A stretch of 64,000 nt of DNA. Source: Falsiroseomonas bella. Its GTDB lineage: Bacteria; Pseudomonadota; Alphaproteobacteria; Acetobacterales; Acetobacteraceae. Within the stretch, counting starts at the first letter, position 1, and each line of letters starts with the position of its first letter. Under the pieces are notes generated by a model that had not been told where the DNA came from, made no database searches, and saw only the letters and a program-made list of their open reading frames with translations. This document shows positions 28,142-36,054 of this stretch, piece after piece. The DNA lies in NCBI RefSeq assembly GCF_003173615.1, contig NZ_QGNA01000003.1, positions 62,001 to 126,000 of the forward strand, in the 5' to 3' direction. The position numbers were made by a program, and so were the translations under genes.

Positions 28142-29077
28142 ATGCTCCGTTTCCTGCTTGGCCGCATCGGTCGCGCGGCGCTGACCATCGCGATGGTCGT
28201 CACCTTCGCCTTCGTCGTGCTGCGCCTTTCGGGCGACCCGGCGCAGATCATCATGGGCGCCGATGCGCCACCGGAGGCGGTGGACGCCTTCCGCACGGCG
28301 TGGGGCCTCGATCAGCCGGTCTGGGTGCAGTACTTCCACTATTTCGGCGCGATCCTCTCGGGCGACCTCGGCCGTTCCATGCGCGACGGGCGCGACGCCC
28401 TCGTGCTGGTGACGGAGCGCATTCCGGCGACGCTTGCGCTCACGCTGCCCGCGCTGCTGATCAAGATCGGCCTCGGCATCCCGGCGGGCATCTACGCGGC
28501 GCTGCATCGCAACTCCCTCGCCGACCGCATCGTGATGGTGGTGGCGGTGGCGGGTTTCACCGTGCCCTCCTTCGTGCTCGGCCTGCTGCTGGTGCTTGTC
28601 TTCGCGGTGCAGCTGGGCTGGCTGCCCTCGGGCGGGCAGGAGGGGTGGCGGCACGCGATCCTGCCGGTGATCACGCTTGGCCTCGGCGGCGCGGCGGTGC
28701 TGGCGCGCTTCACCCGCAGCGCGATGCTGGAGGTGCTGGGCCAGCCCTATATCCGCACCGCAAGCGCGAAGGGCGTGCCGTGGCGCGCGGTGGTGACGCG
28801 CCATGCCCTGCCCAACGCGGCGATCCCGACGGTGACGATCATCGGCTTCATGGTCGGATCGCTGATCGCCGGCGCGGTGGTGGTGGAGAGCGTCTTCTCC
28901 TGGCCCGGCGTCGGGCGGCTGCTGGTGGTCGCCGTGGCGAACCGCGACCTCGCGGTGGTGCAGTGCATCCTGCTGCTGGTGGCGACGACGATGGTCTGCG
29001 CGAACCTGGTGGTGGACCTGCTCTATGGCCTGCTCGATCCGCGGCTGCGCAGCGCGCCGCGCAGGGCGGGGGCCTGA
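28142..29077 (+). CDS. dppB: Peptide-type ABC transporter permease DppB-like
   Basis: A 311-residue inner-membrane protein with an N-terminal helix (MLRFLLGRIG and following), the periplasmic GDLGRSMRDGR segment and the cytoplasmic EAA-type loop ASAKGVPWRAVVTRHALPNA. The segment VVVESVFSWPGVG is a DppB hallmark. The ATG one base after the ATPase stop is preferred; the longer frame is arginine-rich and would bury the first helix. It forms the channel with the next gene. Confidence 0.88.
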   Translation: MLRFLLGRIGRAALTIAMVVTFAFVVLRLSGDPAQIIMGADAPPEAVDAFRTAWGLDQPVWVQYFHYFGAILSGDLGRSMRDGRDALVLVTERIPATLALTLPALLIKIGLGIPAGIYAALHRNSLADRIVMVVAVAGFTVPSFVLGLLLVLVFAVQLGWLPSGGQEGWRHAILPVITLGLGGAAVLARFTRSAMLEVLGQPYIRTASAKGVPWRAVVTRHALPNAAIPTVTIIGFMVGSLIAGAVVVESVFSWPGVGRLLVVAVANRDLAVVQCILLLVATTMVCANLVVDLLYGLLDPRLRSAPRRAGA

Positions 29078-29078
29078 G

Positions 29079-29951
29079 ATGCCGGAAGCGCCGCTGCCCG
29101 TCGCCGCCGCCCCGCCGCGCACCCGCCGGCCCGGCCCACCGCCGCTGGTGGTCTTCGGCTTCTGCTGGCTCGCGCTGATGCTCGCCGTCGCGCTGCTCGC
29201 GGACCTGATCAGCCCCTATGCCTACACCGCGCTCGACCTGCGCAACCGCCTTTCGCCGCCGATCGGCTTCGGCGGCACCTGGCTGCATCCGCTCGGCACC
29301 GACGAACTCGGGCGCGACGTGCTGGCGCGGTTGATCTACTCGATCCGCACGAGCCTGCTGATCGCCTTCGGCGCCACGATCATCGGCGCGGTGGTGGGCA
29401 CGACGCTCGGCTTCCTCGCCGCGCATTTCCGCGGCCTGGTGGAGCAGGCCGTGCTCGCGCTGGTGGATTTCTCGGCCTCGCTGCCCTTCCTGATCCTGGC
29501 CCTGTCGGTGCTGGCCTTCTTCGGCAATTCGATGGTGCTGCTGGTCTGCCTGCTGGGCCTGCATGCCTGGGAGCGCTATGCCCGCATCGCGCGCGGCCTG
29601 GCGCTGAGCGCGGGGGCGCAGGGATATGCCGCGGCGGTGCGCCAGCTCGGCGCCTCGCCCTGGCGGCTCTACGGGCGGCACGTCCTGCCCAACATCGCCT
29701 CCACGCTGATCGTCTCCATGACGCTCGCCTTCCCCGAGATCATCCTGCTGGAGAGCGGGCTCAGCTTCCTCGGCCTCGGCGTGCAGCCGCCCGAGACCTC
29801 GCTCGGCTCCATGGTGGGCTACGGGCGCGAGTATCTCACCCGGGCCCCCTGGATCCTGCTCGCGCCCGCGGTCACCATCGTCCTGACCACGCTCTCCGTC
29901 TCGCTGATCGGCGACTGGCTGCGCGACCGGCTGGACCCCACCCTGCGCTGA
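29079..29951 (+). CDS. dppC: Peptide-type ABC transporter permease DppC-like
   Basis: A 290-residue inner-membrane protein. A proline-rich cytosolic N-terminus precedes the first helix. Family features are LGTDELGRDVLARLIYSIRTSL, the EAA loop AAVRQLGASPWRLYGRHVLPN and ESGLSFLGLGVQPPETSLGSM. It starts one base after the DppB-like stop. It completes the import complex: two binding proteins, two ATPases and two permeases. Confidence 0.88.
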   Translation: MPEAPLPVAAAPPRTRRPGPPPLVVFGFCWLALMLAVALLADLISPYAYTALDLRNRLSPPIGFGGTWLHPLGTDELGRDVLARLIYSIRTSLLIAFGATIIGAVVGTTLGFLAAHFRGLVEQAVLALVDFSASLPFLILALSVLAFFGNSMVLLVCLLGLHAWERYARIARGLALSAGAQGYAAAVRQLGASPWRLYGRHVLPNIASTLIVSMTLAFPEIILLESGLSFLGLGVQPPETSLGSMVGYGREYLTRAPWILLAPAVTIVLTTLSVSLIGDWLRDRLDPTLR

Positions 29952-29961
29952 GGGACGCCCC

Positions 29962-31383
29962 ATGGCACGCATCGTGATGCTCGCGCTGGACGGGCTGCGG
30001 CCCGACATGGTCTCGCCGGATGCGACCCCGCATCTGCACGCGCTGGCCGCGGAAGGCGTGCGCTTCGCCAATGCGCGCAGCGTCTTCCCGTCGGAGACGC
30101 GCGTCGCCACGCCCTCCCTCATCACCGGCTGCCGGCCTGGCGGGCACGGCATGGTGGCGAACACGCTCTATGACGCCGCCGCGGCGCCCGAGCGGCTGCT
30201 GCGCACCAAGCTCGTCGAGGATGTGCTGGCGATGGCCCAGGGGCGGGAATCGCCGCTGCTCCGCCCGAGCCTCGGCGAACGCCTGGCCGCGGCCGGCCGC
30301 AGCTTCGCCCTGGTCAGCGCCGGCACGGCGGGCGCCGCCCGACTGCTGCATCCGGCCGCGGAGCGGCTCGGGCTGTTCCGCTGGAATGTCGAGGAGGAGG
30401 AAGGCGCCGCCGCCGCAGCCATGCGCGCGCGCTTCGGCCCGACGCCGCCGCATGCCGTGCCGAACATCCCGCGCCTGCGCCATGCCGCGCGGGTGCTGCT
30501 CGAGCACGTGCTGGCGGAGCTTCGCCCCGACGTCACGCTGGTCTGGCTGTCGGAGCCCGATGTCTCCTTCCACTGGGGCGGGCTCGGCTGCGCCCATGCG
30601 CAGGGGGCGCTGCGCGAGGCGGACCGCATCGTCGGGCAGGTCGTGGCCTGGCGTGACGCCCAGCCCGACGCGGCGGAGATCGCCATCCTGGTGCTGTCCG
30701 ACCACGGCCATGTCACCGGCCGCGGCAAGCTCTCGCTGCGGGCGGAGCTGAACCGGGCGGGCTTCCGCGCCGGGACGGGCATGGGGGAGGGGACCGACAT
30801 CGTCGTCGCCCCGGCGGCCGCGCCCGGGCTCTGGCTGCGCGACCCGGCGCTGGCCCCGCAGCTCGCCGAATGGCTGGCGGCGCAGCCCTGGTGCGGGCCG
30901 CTGCTGGCGCGGGACCCGGCCATCCTGCCGGCCGGGGCGGCGCTGCCGCTCGCCCTGCTCGGCAGCGGGCACGCCCGGAGCGCCGACCTGGTCGTGACCT
31001 TCGCGGGCTCGGAGGAGGACGACGAATGGGGCCTGCCCGGCCACGCCCCCTTCGACGCGCCGGACGTGCCGGAAGGCGGCGGGATGCATGGCGGGCTGCA
31101 TCGGGCGGAACTTGCCACCGTGCTGGTTATGCAGGGCGGTGCGCTGCGCCGCGGTGCGGTGGCTCAGGCGCCCTGCGACCTGACCGACATCGCACCGACC
31201 GTGCTGCACCTGCTGGGGGTCGCTGCGGAGGGCGTGGAAGGCCGCGCCCTGCGCGAGGCTTGGGACGCCGCGGCGGACTCGCCGCCCGCCGCCGAGGCCA
31301 TCGCGCTGCCGCGCGGCTTCGTGCTTGAAGCGATGCGCAGCCCCGGCGGCAGGCTCTACCCGAGCGGCTTGCGGCGCGGCTGA
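29962..31383 (+). CDS. Nucleotide pyrophosphatase/phosphodiesterase-family hydrolase
   Basis: A 473-residue alkaline-phosphatase-superfamily protein of the type I phosphodiesterase group. D10 in ALDGLRPD is a metal ligand. The SVFPSETR segment (residues 40-47) supplies the probable Ser/Thr nucleophile. SEPDVSFHWGG and LSDHGHV give the remaining metal-ligand motifs. There is no signal peptide, so it is likely cytoplasmic. It ends the operon that begins with the phosphonate monoester hydrolase-like enzyme, suggesting two hydrolases act on an imported phosphodiester or phosphonate. The exact nucleophile is uncertain. Confidence 0.82.
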   Translation: MARIVMLALDGLRPDMVSPDATPHLHALAAEGVRFANARSVFPSETRVATPSLITGCRPGGHGMVANTLYDAAAAPERLLRTKLVEDVLAMAQGRESPLLRPSLGERLAAAGRSFALVSAGTAGAARLLHPAAERLGLFRWNVEEEEGAAAAAMRARFGPTPPHAVPNIPRLRHAARVLLEHVLAELRPDVTLVWLSEPDVSFHWGGLGCAHAQGALREADRIVGQVVAWRDAQPDAAEIAILVLSDHGHVTGRGKLSLRAELNRAGFRAGTGMGEGTDIVVAPAAAPGLWLRDPALAPQLAEWLAAQPWCGPLLARDPAILPAGAALPLALLGSGHARSADLVVTFAGSEEDDEWGLPGHAPFDAPDVPEGGGMHGGLHRAELATVLVMQGGALRRGAVAQAPCDLTDIAPTVLHLLGVAAEGVEGRALREAWDAAADSPPAAEAIALPRGFVLEAMRSPGGRLYPSGLRRG

Positions 31384-31482
31384 GCGGTCCTCCTCCGCCC
31401 TCCCGGCGTTGACGGATCGCTCCCCGGCGCGGCGTTATGCGCGGATGCGGTTCGGCGCTGCGGGGGACGGGATGCGGACAGG

Positions 31483-32757
31483 ATGACCGAGGGCGATCCG
31501 ATATCCGCCACGCCGCGCAGCGTCCTCGTCATCGGCGCCGGCATCGTCGGCCTTGCGCTCGCCTTCCGCCTGCGGCGCGAAGGCGCGCAGGTGGTGCTGG
31601 TGGACCCCGAGCCGCCCGGCGAGGGTGGGGCGAGCTTCGGCAATGCGGGCGCGATCAGCGCCAGCTCGGTGGCGCCGCTGGCCATGCCGGGGCTGCTGAA
31701 GCAGGTGCCGCGCATGCTGCTCGACCCCGCGGCGCCGCTGCATGTCCCGGCCGCCTACTGGCTGCGCGCCGCACCCTGGCTGCTGCGCTTCGTCGCCGCG
31801 GCGCGGCCGGCGGCGGTCGCGCGGGCCGCCGCGGCGCTCGATTCCCTGCTGCGCCTGGCGACGGAGCAGCATCTGGCCCTCGCGGCGGAGATCGGCGTGC
31901 CCGAGCTGATCCGCCCGACCGGCAATCTCTACCTCTATCGCAGCCCGGAACAGCTTCGGAAGGACACCGCCGCCTGGGACCTGCGGCGTGCCCATGGCGC
32001 GCGGGTGGAGGTGCTGGACCGCGCCGGCGTCCTGGCACTGGAGCCGGAGGTCGCCCCGGCCTACCAGGTCGGCGTCTTCCTGCCCGACCATGCCTGGTGC
32101 GCCTCTCCGCATCGCTACGCGCAGGCCGTCGCGGCGGCGTTCCTGCAGGCCGGCGGCGAGATCCGGCGCGACCGCATCCGCGCGCTGACCGTCGCCGAGG
32201 GGCGGGTGACCGGCGCGGAGGGTGAGGCTCGGCGGCATCCCGCCGAGGCGGTCGTGGTGGCGGCGGGCGCCTGGTCGGTGCGGCTGCTGGCCCCGCTCGG
32301 CTACCGCATCCCGCTGGAAAGCCAGCGCGGGTACCACGTGAACCTGCCGGATGCCGGCCTTTCCATCGGGCGGCCGGTGGTGCCAGCCGACCGCAAGGTG
32401 TTCATCACGCCGATGGAAGGCGCGCTGCGCGTCGCGGGCACGGTGGAGTTCGGTGGCCTTGAGGCCGCGCCGAACGAGGCGCGGGCGAAGCTGCTCTACG
32501 ACGACCTCGCCGCGGTGTTCCCCCAGGCGCGGCGCGACGGCGCGGCCGGCTTCTGGATGGGCCATCGGCCCTGCCTGCCGGATTCCGTGCCGGTGATCGG
32601 GCCGGCGCGGCGGATCGCGGGGCTTTGGCTCGCCTTCGGCCACGGCCATCTCGGCCTGACCGGCGCGGCGCCGACGGCGCAGGCGCTCGCGCCGGCCATC
32701 CTGGGGCGGCCGGGCAACCTGGACTTCGCGCCCTTCGCGGCCGAGCGCTTCGCCTGA
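31483..32757 (+). CDS. FAD-dependent amino-acid oxidoreductase, DadA-like
   Basis: A 424-residue DAO-family flavoprotein. The Rossmann motif VIGAGIVGLALA begins near residue 15. GEGGASFGNAGAI (second FAD contact), ESQRGYHVNLP and the C-terminal GHGHLGLTGAAPTAQALA are DadA-type features. It probably deaminates D-amino acids or related secondary amines and passes electrons to the membrane chain. A 99-base gap separates it from the transporter operon, so it may have its own promoter, although I saw no convincing one. Confidence 0.87.
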   Translation: MTEGDPISATPRSVLVIGAGIVGLALAFRLRREGAQVVLVDPEPPGEGGASFGNAGAISASSVAPLAMPGLLKQVPRMLLDPAAPLHVPAAYWLRAAPWLLRFVAAARPAAVARAAAALDSLLRLATEQHLALAAEIGVPELIRPTGNLYLYRSPEQLRKDTAAWDLRRAHGARVEVLDRAGVLALEPEVAPAYQVGVFLPDHAWCASPHRYAQAVAAAFLQAGGEIRRDRIRALTVAEGRVTGAEGEARRHPAEAVVVAAGAWSVRLLAPLGYRIPLESQRGYHVNLPDAGLSIGRPVVPADRKVFITPMEGALRVAGTVEFGGLEAAPNEARAKLLYDDLAAVFPQARRDGAAGFWMGHRPCLPDSVPVIGPARRIAGLWLAFGHGHLGLTGAAPTAQALAPAILGRPGNLDFAPFAAERFA

Positions 32758-32763
32758 GCGGGG

Positions 32764-33045
32764 TCAGTTGTAGAGGCGGCGTTCCTGGGCGTGCTTCGCG
32801 GCGACCAGGCGCAGGATGTCCGCGATGGTCTCGCAGGCTTCCACCTCGTCGTCACGGACCGCGATGCCGTAATGGACGTCCATCGCGACCACGACCTCGT
32901 GCCGGTCATGCTCGTCGCAGGCGAGGGCCTCGGCGAGATCCAGGTCCAGCGACGCCTTCGCATGCGGCACGCCCAGCACGTCACACAGCACCGTCCGCAG
33001 ACGGGGCAGGTGCGGGATGCTCGGAATGGCGGCGAGCTGGAGCAT
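32764..33045 (-). CDS. Acyl-carrier-protein-like small protein lacking the phosphopantetheine serine
   Basis: A 93-residue protein with ACP-like spacing: helix 1 with LRTVLCDVLGV, an acidic linker, then the helix 2 start at DEHDRHEVVVAMDVHYGIAV, followed by ETIADILRLVAAK. In active ACPs the helix 2 start is DSL with Ser carrying 4'-phosphopantetheine. Here the aligned position is Glu45 in D44-E45-H46, so it should not be modifiable. The start at 33045 has a GAGGA site five bases upstream; an alternative ATG at 33093 has none. It lies alone between convergent and upstream genes. Role unknown: a decoy, regulatory or degenerate carrier is possible. Confidence 0.68.
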   Translation of the reverse strand: MLQLAAIPSIPHLPRLRTVLCDVLGVPHAKASLDLDLAEALACDEHDRHEVVVAMDVHYGIAVRDDEVEACETIADILRLVAAKHAQERRLYN

Positions 33046-33132
33046 GGTCCTCGACGGCTGTGACCAACGGCATGCCGTAGCAGATATCGGCATGCGAAGG
33101 CCAGCGTGTCCTGCAGCGCCGCCCGTGCGCGG

Positions 33133-33165
33133 GAACAAAGATTTACACTGTGTCAGTCTTTGTTC
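33133..33165. promoter_or_regulatory. AT-rich 33-base dyad, possible operator
   Basis: Arms GAACAAAGA (33133-33141) and TCTTTGTTC (33157-33165) are perfect inverted repeats. Inside them ACAC (33145-33148) and GTGT (33150-33153) are also paired around a central T at 33149. Only two symmetric positions fail. The block sits 14 bases after the stop of the idonate-type dehydrogenase and 88 bases before the acyl-carrier-like gene. There is no U-tract after either arm, so an operator (TetR-like TTTACAC/GTGT core) is more likely than a terminator. Confidence 0.5.
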
Positions 33166-33179
33166 GGAAGCGACTGCCG

Positions 33180-34223
33180 TCAGCCGAAGCTGAGCTGCAC
33201 CTTCATCGCGGCCCTTCTGTCGGCCGCCAGCGCGAAGGCGGCCTCCGCCTGTGCCAGGGGGCGCGTCGCCGTGATCAGCGGCCGCACATCGATCTCGCGC
33301 CGTGAGATCAAGCCGGCGGCGATCTCGAATTCCGGGTGGAACCGGAAGCTGCCGGCCAGGCGGAGCTCCTTTGCGACCACCGTGTTCATCGGCACGTCGA
33401 AGGCGCCGCCGATGCCCACCTGCACGATGGTGCCGCGGGGGCGCACGCAGGCGATCGCCTGGGCCAGGGCACGCGGGTTTCCGCTGCATTCGAAAGCCAG
33501 GTCGAAGCGGCCCTTGTCGGCCTCCTCGGCCGCCAGGGCGGCGCGGTCGGCGGCGACATTCACCGCCGCATCCGCGCCGAGGCGCCTCGCGAAGGCAAGC
33601 GGCTCCTCCACCACCTCGGTCACCGTCACCCAGGCCGCGCCCGCATGGCGCGCGGCCAGCAGCACCACGCCGCCGATCGGGCCGAAGCCGGTGATGAGCA
33701 CGCGCTTGCCGCGGACCTCGCCGGCCTGCGCCACGGCGTGCAGGGCGACGGCCAGCGGCTCGCTCATCGCCGCCTCTCCGATCGAGACGGTGTCGCCGAT
33801 CTTCACGCATTGCCGCGCCGCGCAGACCAGGTGCCGCCGGAAGCCGCCCTGGACGTGCGGCATCCGCATCGCGCTGCCGAAGAAGCGCATGTCGAGGCAA
33901 TGCTGCGGCTCGCCCCGCGCGCAGTATTCGCAGGCGCCGCAGGGGCTGGAAGGGTTCACGGCCACCCGGTCGCCCTCGCGCAGGCCTTCGACGCCGGCGC
34001 CGAGCGCGGCGACGGTTCCGGCGATCTCATGGCCAAGGACCATCGGCTGGCGCAGGCGCACGGTGCCGAAGCCGCCATCAAGCCAGTAATGCAGGTCGGA
34101 GCCGCAGATCCCGCCGGCACCGATCGCCACCATCACCTCGCCCGGCCCGGGTTCGGCAAGCTCCACAGCCTCCACGCGCAGGTCGCGCGCGGCGTGGATC
34201 ACGGCAGCTTCGGTGGTGGCCAT
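33180..34223 (-). CDS. Zinc-dependent medium-chain dehydrogenase, L-idonate 5-dehydrogenase-like
   Basis: A 347-residue MDR-family enzyme. The catalytic zinc site is GGICGSDLHYW with GHEIAG. The structural zinc cysteines are in PCGACEYCARGEPQHC. The Rossmann motif is GFGPIGG. The idonate-dehydrogenase subgroup is suggested by HYWLDGGFGTVRLRQPMVLGHE and by MRFFGSAMRMPHVQGGF. It would oxidise a sugar acid or polyol with NAD(P). The ATG at 34223 has a GAAGAGGAA site; an upstream in-frame start is possible but unlikely. It may act with the DHDPS-family gene at 36055 in sugar-acid breakdown, as inference. Confidence 0.85.
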   Translation of the reverse strand: MATTEAAVIHAARDLRVEAVELAEPGPGEVMVAIGAGGICGSDLHYWLDGGFGTVRLRQPMVLGHEIAGTVAALGAGVEGLREGDRVAVNPSSPCGACEYCARGEPQHCLDMRFFGSAMRMPHVQGGFRRHLVCAARQCVKIGDTVSIGEAAMSEPLAVALHAVAQAGEVRGKRVLITGFGPIGGVVLLAARHAGAAWVTVTEVVEEPLAFARRLGADAAVNVAADRAALAAEEADKGRFDLAFECSGNPRALAQAIACVRPRGTIVQVGIGGAFDVPMNTVVAKELRLAGSFRFHPEFEIAAGLISRREIDVRPLITATRPLAQAEAAFALAADRRAAMKVQLSFG

Positions 34224-34264
34224 GGCGTTCCTCTTCCCGTCCTGCGGCCCGGTGGCGACCGGCG

Positions 34265-35503
34265 TCAATGACTGCTGCCGAGCACCAGCGCCCTGAACGG
34301 CAGCATCACGGTCTGGATCCGCAGCAGCAGGGCATGCACGAACCCGATCGTGTCGATGGCGTGCAGCGCCAGCCAGCGTCCGGCGGACAGGTTCGGATCC
34401 TGCAGCGCCTCATGGTTCGAGGTATAGGCATTGGCGATGCAACTGCTGCCCGGCAGCACGCCGTCCAACCCATTCTCGTAAAGCGGTTCCAGCACGGTCA
34501 GCACGGTGCCGGGCTGGCGAACGAAGTGCTGCAGGTCCAGCAGCTGGTCGGTGCTGCGCAACTGGCCCGCGGCGATGAAGCCCTGCACATGCGTGACCAC
34601 CATGGGGATCACGACCCAGGGCCGGGATGCGCAGGTCGCCTCCGCCAGCATCCCTGGCCGCATCACCTGCGCCTCGATCTGGCCGAAGCCGGCAGCCAGC
34701 ACCTGCCGCGTCGCCCCGTGGTTCTCCGGCACCAGGACGCCGGCGGGGCGCAGCATCGGGTTCACCAGGTCGCCGACCTGCAGCAGGAACTGCTCGACGC
34801 GGCCGTCGATGCCGGCGCGCACCACCGTCTTGTCGAGTTCGGCCTGCGCCTGGGCGAGCGCGGCCTGCGCGCTGGCGCGCTGCGCCGGCAACTGCTCGGC
34901 GATGCGCGCCTCCACGGCCTGCTTCGAGGCTTCCGCCGCGGCGACGCCGGCTTCGCGCGTGCGCACCAGCACCTGCAGGCGCTCCGCCTCGCGCCGGGCC
35001 ACCACGTCGCGCTGGGCGAGCTCCGACTTCGTCTCGAATTCGTCGATGGCCTGCTGCAGGTTCCATTGCGCTTCCAGCATGCGCGCCTCGGCGTTGGCGA
35101 GGTCGGCGCGCGCCAGGGCGAAGTTTGCGTCAACCTCCGCGACCTCGCGCTGCGCCCGCTCCACCGCCGTCCGTTGGGACCGGTCGTCCAGCGTGAAGAG
35201 GGGCTGGCCCGCCTTCACGCTCTCGCTGCCGCGCACATGCACATCGGCCACGCGCCCGACCGTCTCGGGCAGGATCGGCACGCTGCGATAGACCGCGCTG
35301 ACATAGGTGGTCGCAGGGTGGAAGTAGAAGACAGCCGTGATCAGCCCCACGGTGAGCAGCAGGCAGGTGACGATCCCCCAGCGCAACTCGAACCAGACGG
35401 AGAACAGCGTGATCTCCCGCCCGATCCGCTTGCCCTGCACGAAGCGGCGGTAGAGGTAGTCGGGAACCAGGGTGAACAACGCGCAGATCAGCAGTTCCAG
35501 CAT
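34265..35503 (-). CDS. HlyD-type membrane fusion protein with N-terminal membrane segments
   Basis: A 412-residue protein. Two hydrophobic stretches (MLELLICALFTLVP and WGIVTCLLLTVGLITAVFYF) anchor it. They are followed by a barrel-sandwich half (VGRVADVHVRGSESVKAGQPLFTLDD), a long coiled coil at about residues 112-215 and the second half (VVRAGIDGRVEQF). This is the efflux-adaptor architecture (YibH/EmrA/AaeA-like). No RND, MFS or ABC exporter is adjacent; the partner is the 151-residue membrane protein encoded three bases upstream. The exported substrate is unknown. Confidence 0.83.
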   Translation of the reverse strand: MLELLICALFTLVPDYLYRRFVQGKRIGREITLFSVWFELRWGIVTCLLLTVGLITAVFYFHPATTYVSAVYRSVPILPETVGRVADVHVRGSESVKAGQPLFTLDDRSQRTAVERAQREVAEVDANFALARADLANAEARMLEAQWNLQQAIDEFETKSELAQRDVVARREAERLQVLVRTREAGVAAAEASKQAVEARIAEQLPAQRASAQAALAQAQAELDKTVVRAGIDGRVEQFLLQVGDLVNPMLRPAGVLVPENHGATRQVLAAGFGQIEAQVMRPGMLAEATCASRPWVVIPMVVTHVQGFIAAGQLRSTDQLLDLQHFVRQPGTVLTVLEPLYENGLDGVLPGSSCIANAYTSNHEALQDPNLSAGRWLALHAIDTIGFVHALLLRIQTVMLPFRALVLGSSH

Positions 35504-35506
35504 CGT

Positions 35507-35962
35507 TCAGGCGTCCTGGCCGTGATGCGCGGCATGCCGGCGCGCCGTTTCGTCGTCGGAGGGATGGGCTGGCCCACGCGACCGCGGCGGTCCCTCGGTC
35601 GTGTCCCCCGCGCCCGGCGGGAAGCCGGCGATCTTCTCCGTCGATCCGGCGATGCGCCGCATCGGCCCGGTGAAGTCCGGGATGTCGATCAGCGCCAGCA
35701 GCAGGCCGGCCACCCAGAAGGCGTGGATATGCGTGAACAGCGCGAGCAGGCCGAGCACCGCGACGATCTCGAACTGCAGCTTCTGGCCGCGATGCGCCAT
35801 CCGTTCCGGCAGGGTGTGCAGGCGCAGGAAGATCAGGCCGAAGGCGACGATGGCGGCGATCAGCGTCAGCCCCGCTACGATCAGCAGCGGATCGGACCCG
35901 TCCGGCCCCGGCAGGAAGAAGGGCAGGTGGTGCGGCGCGGCGGGATGGACTTCCGTTGTCAC
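35507..35962 (-). CDS. Small inner-membrane protein paired with the HlyD-type adaptor
   Basis: A 151-residue protein with three hydrophobic segments: PLLIVAGLTLIAAIVAFGLI, then EIVAVLGLLALFTHIHAFWV, then AGLLLALIDIP. A polar proline/acid-rich tail ends in histidines (ARRHAAHHGQDA). GTG is taken as start because GAGGAG lies six bases upstream; the first in-frame ATG further up would add an arginine-rich leader. It immediately precedes the adaptor gene, so the two are probably one system. I do not recognise a named family beyond a resemblance in arrangement to the YibI/YibH pair. Confidence 0.7.
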   Translation of the reverse strand: MTTEVHPAAPHHLPFFLPGPDGSDPLLIVAGLTLIAAIVAFGLIFLRLHTLPERMAHRGQKLQFEIVAVLGLLALFTHIHAFWVAGLLLALIDIPDFTGPMRRIAGSTEKIAGFPPGAGDTTEGPPRSRGPAHPSDDETARRHAAHHGQDA

Positions 35963-36054
35963 GACGTCTCCTCGGGCGCGGCGGGCTGGCGGCATGGCCG
36001 CCGCGCCGCCGCGCGATCATAGCCGGAGCCGGCGGCGCGCCGGCAAGCGCCGTG

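Noticed and set aside
31409-31440. TTGACG and TTATGC as a promoter for the DadA-like gene
   Set aside because: The spacer is about 20 bases, too long for a normal sigma70 promoter.
32791-33063. A 90-codon plus-strand frame opposite the acyl-carrier-like gene
   Set aside because: No ribosome site and no fold pattern; the minus-strand reading has a clear ACP-like pattern and a GAGGA site.
33133-33165. The 33-base dyad as a Rho-independent terminator for the idonate-type dehydrogenase
   Set aside because: The stem base is A/T-rich and no run of T follows on either strand; an operator fits better.
34265-35503. HlyD-type protein as the type I exporter adaptor for the RTX proteins
   Set aside because: It is unlinked to them, has no HlyB or TolC neighbour, and its two membrane segments and partner gene point to a different adaptor class.
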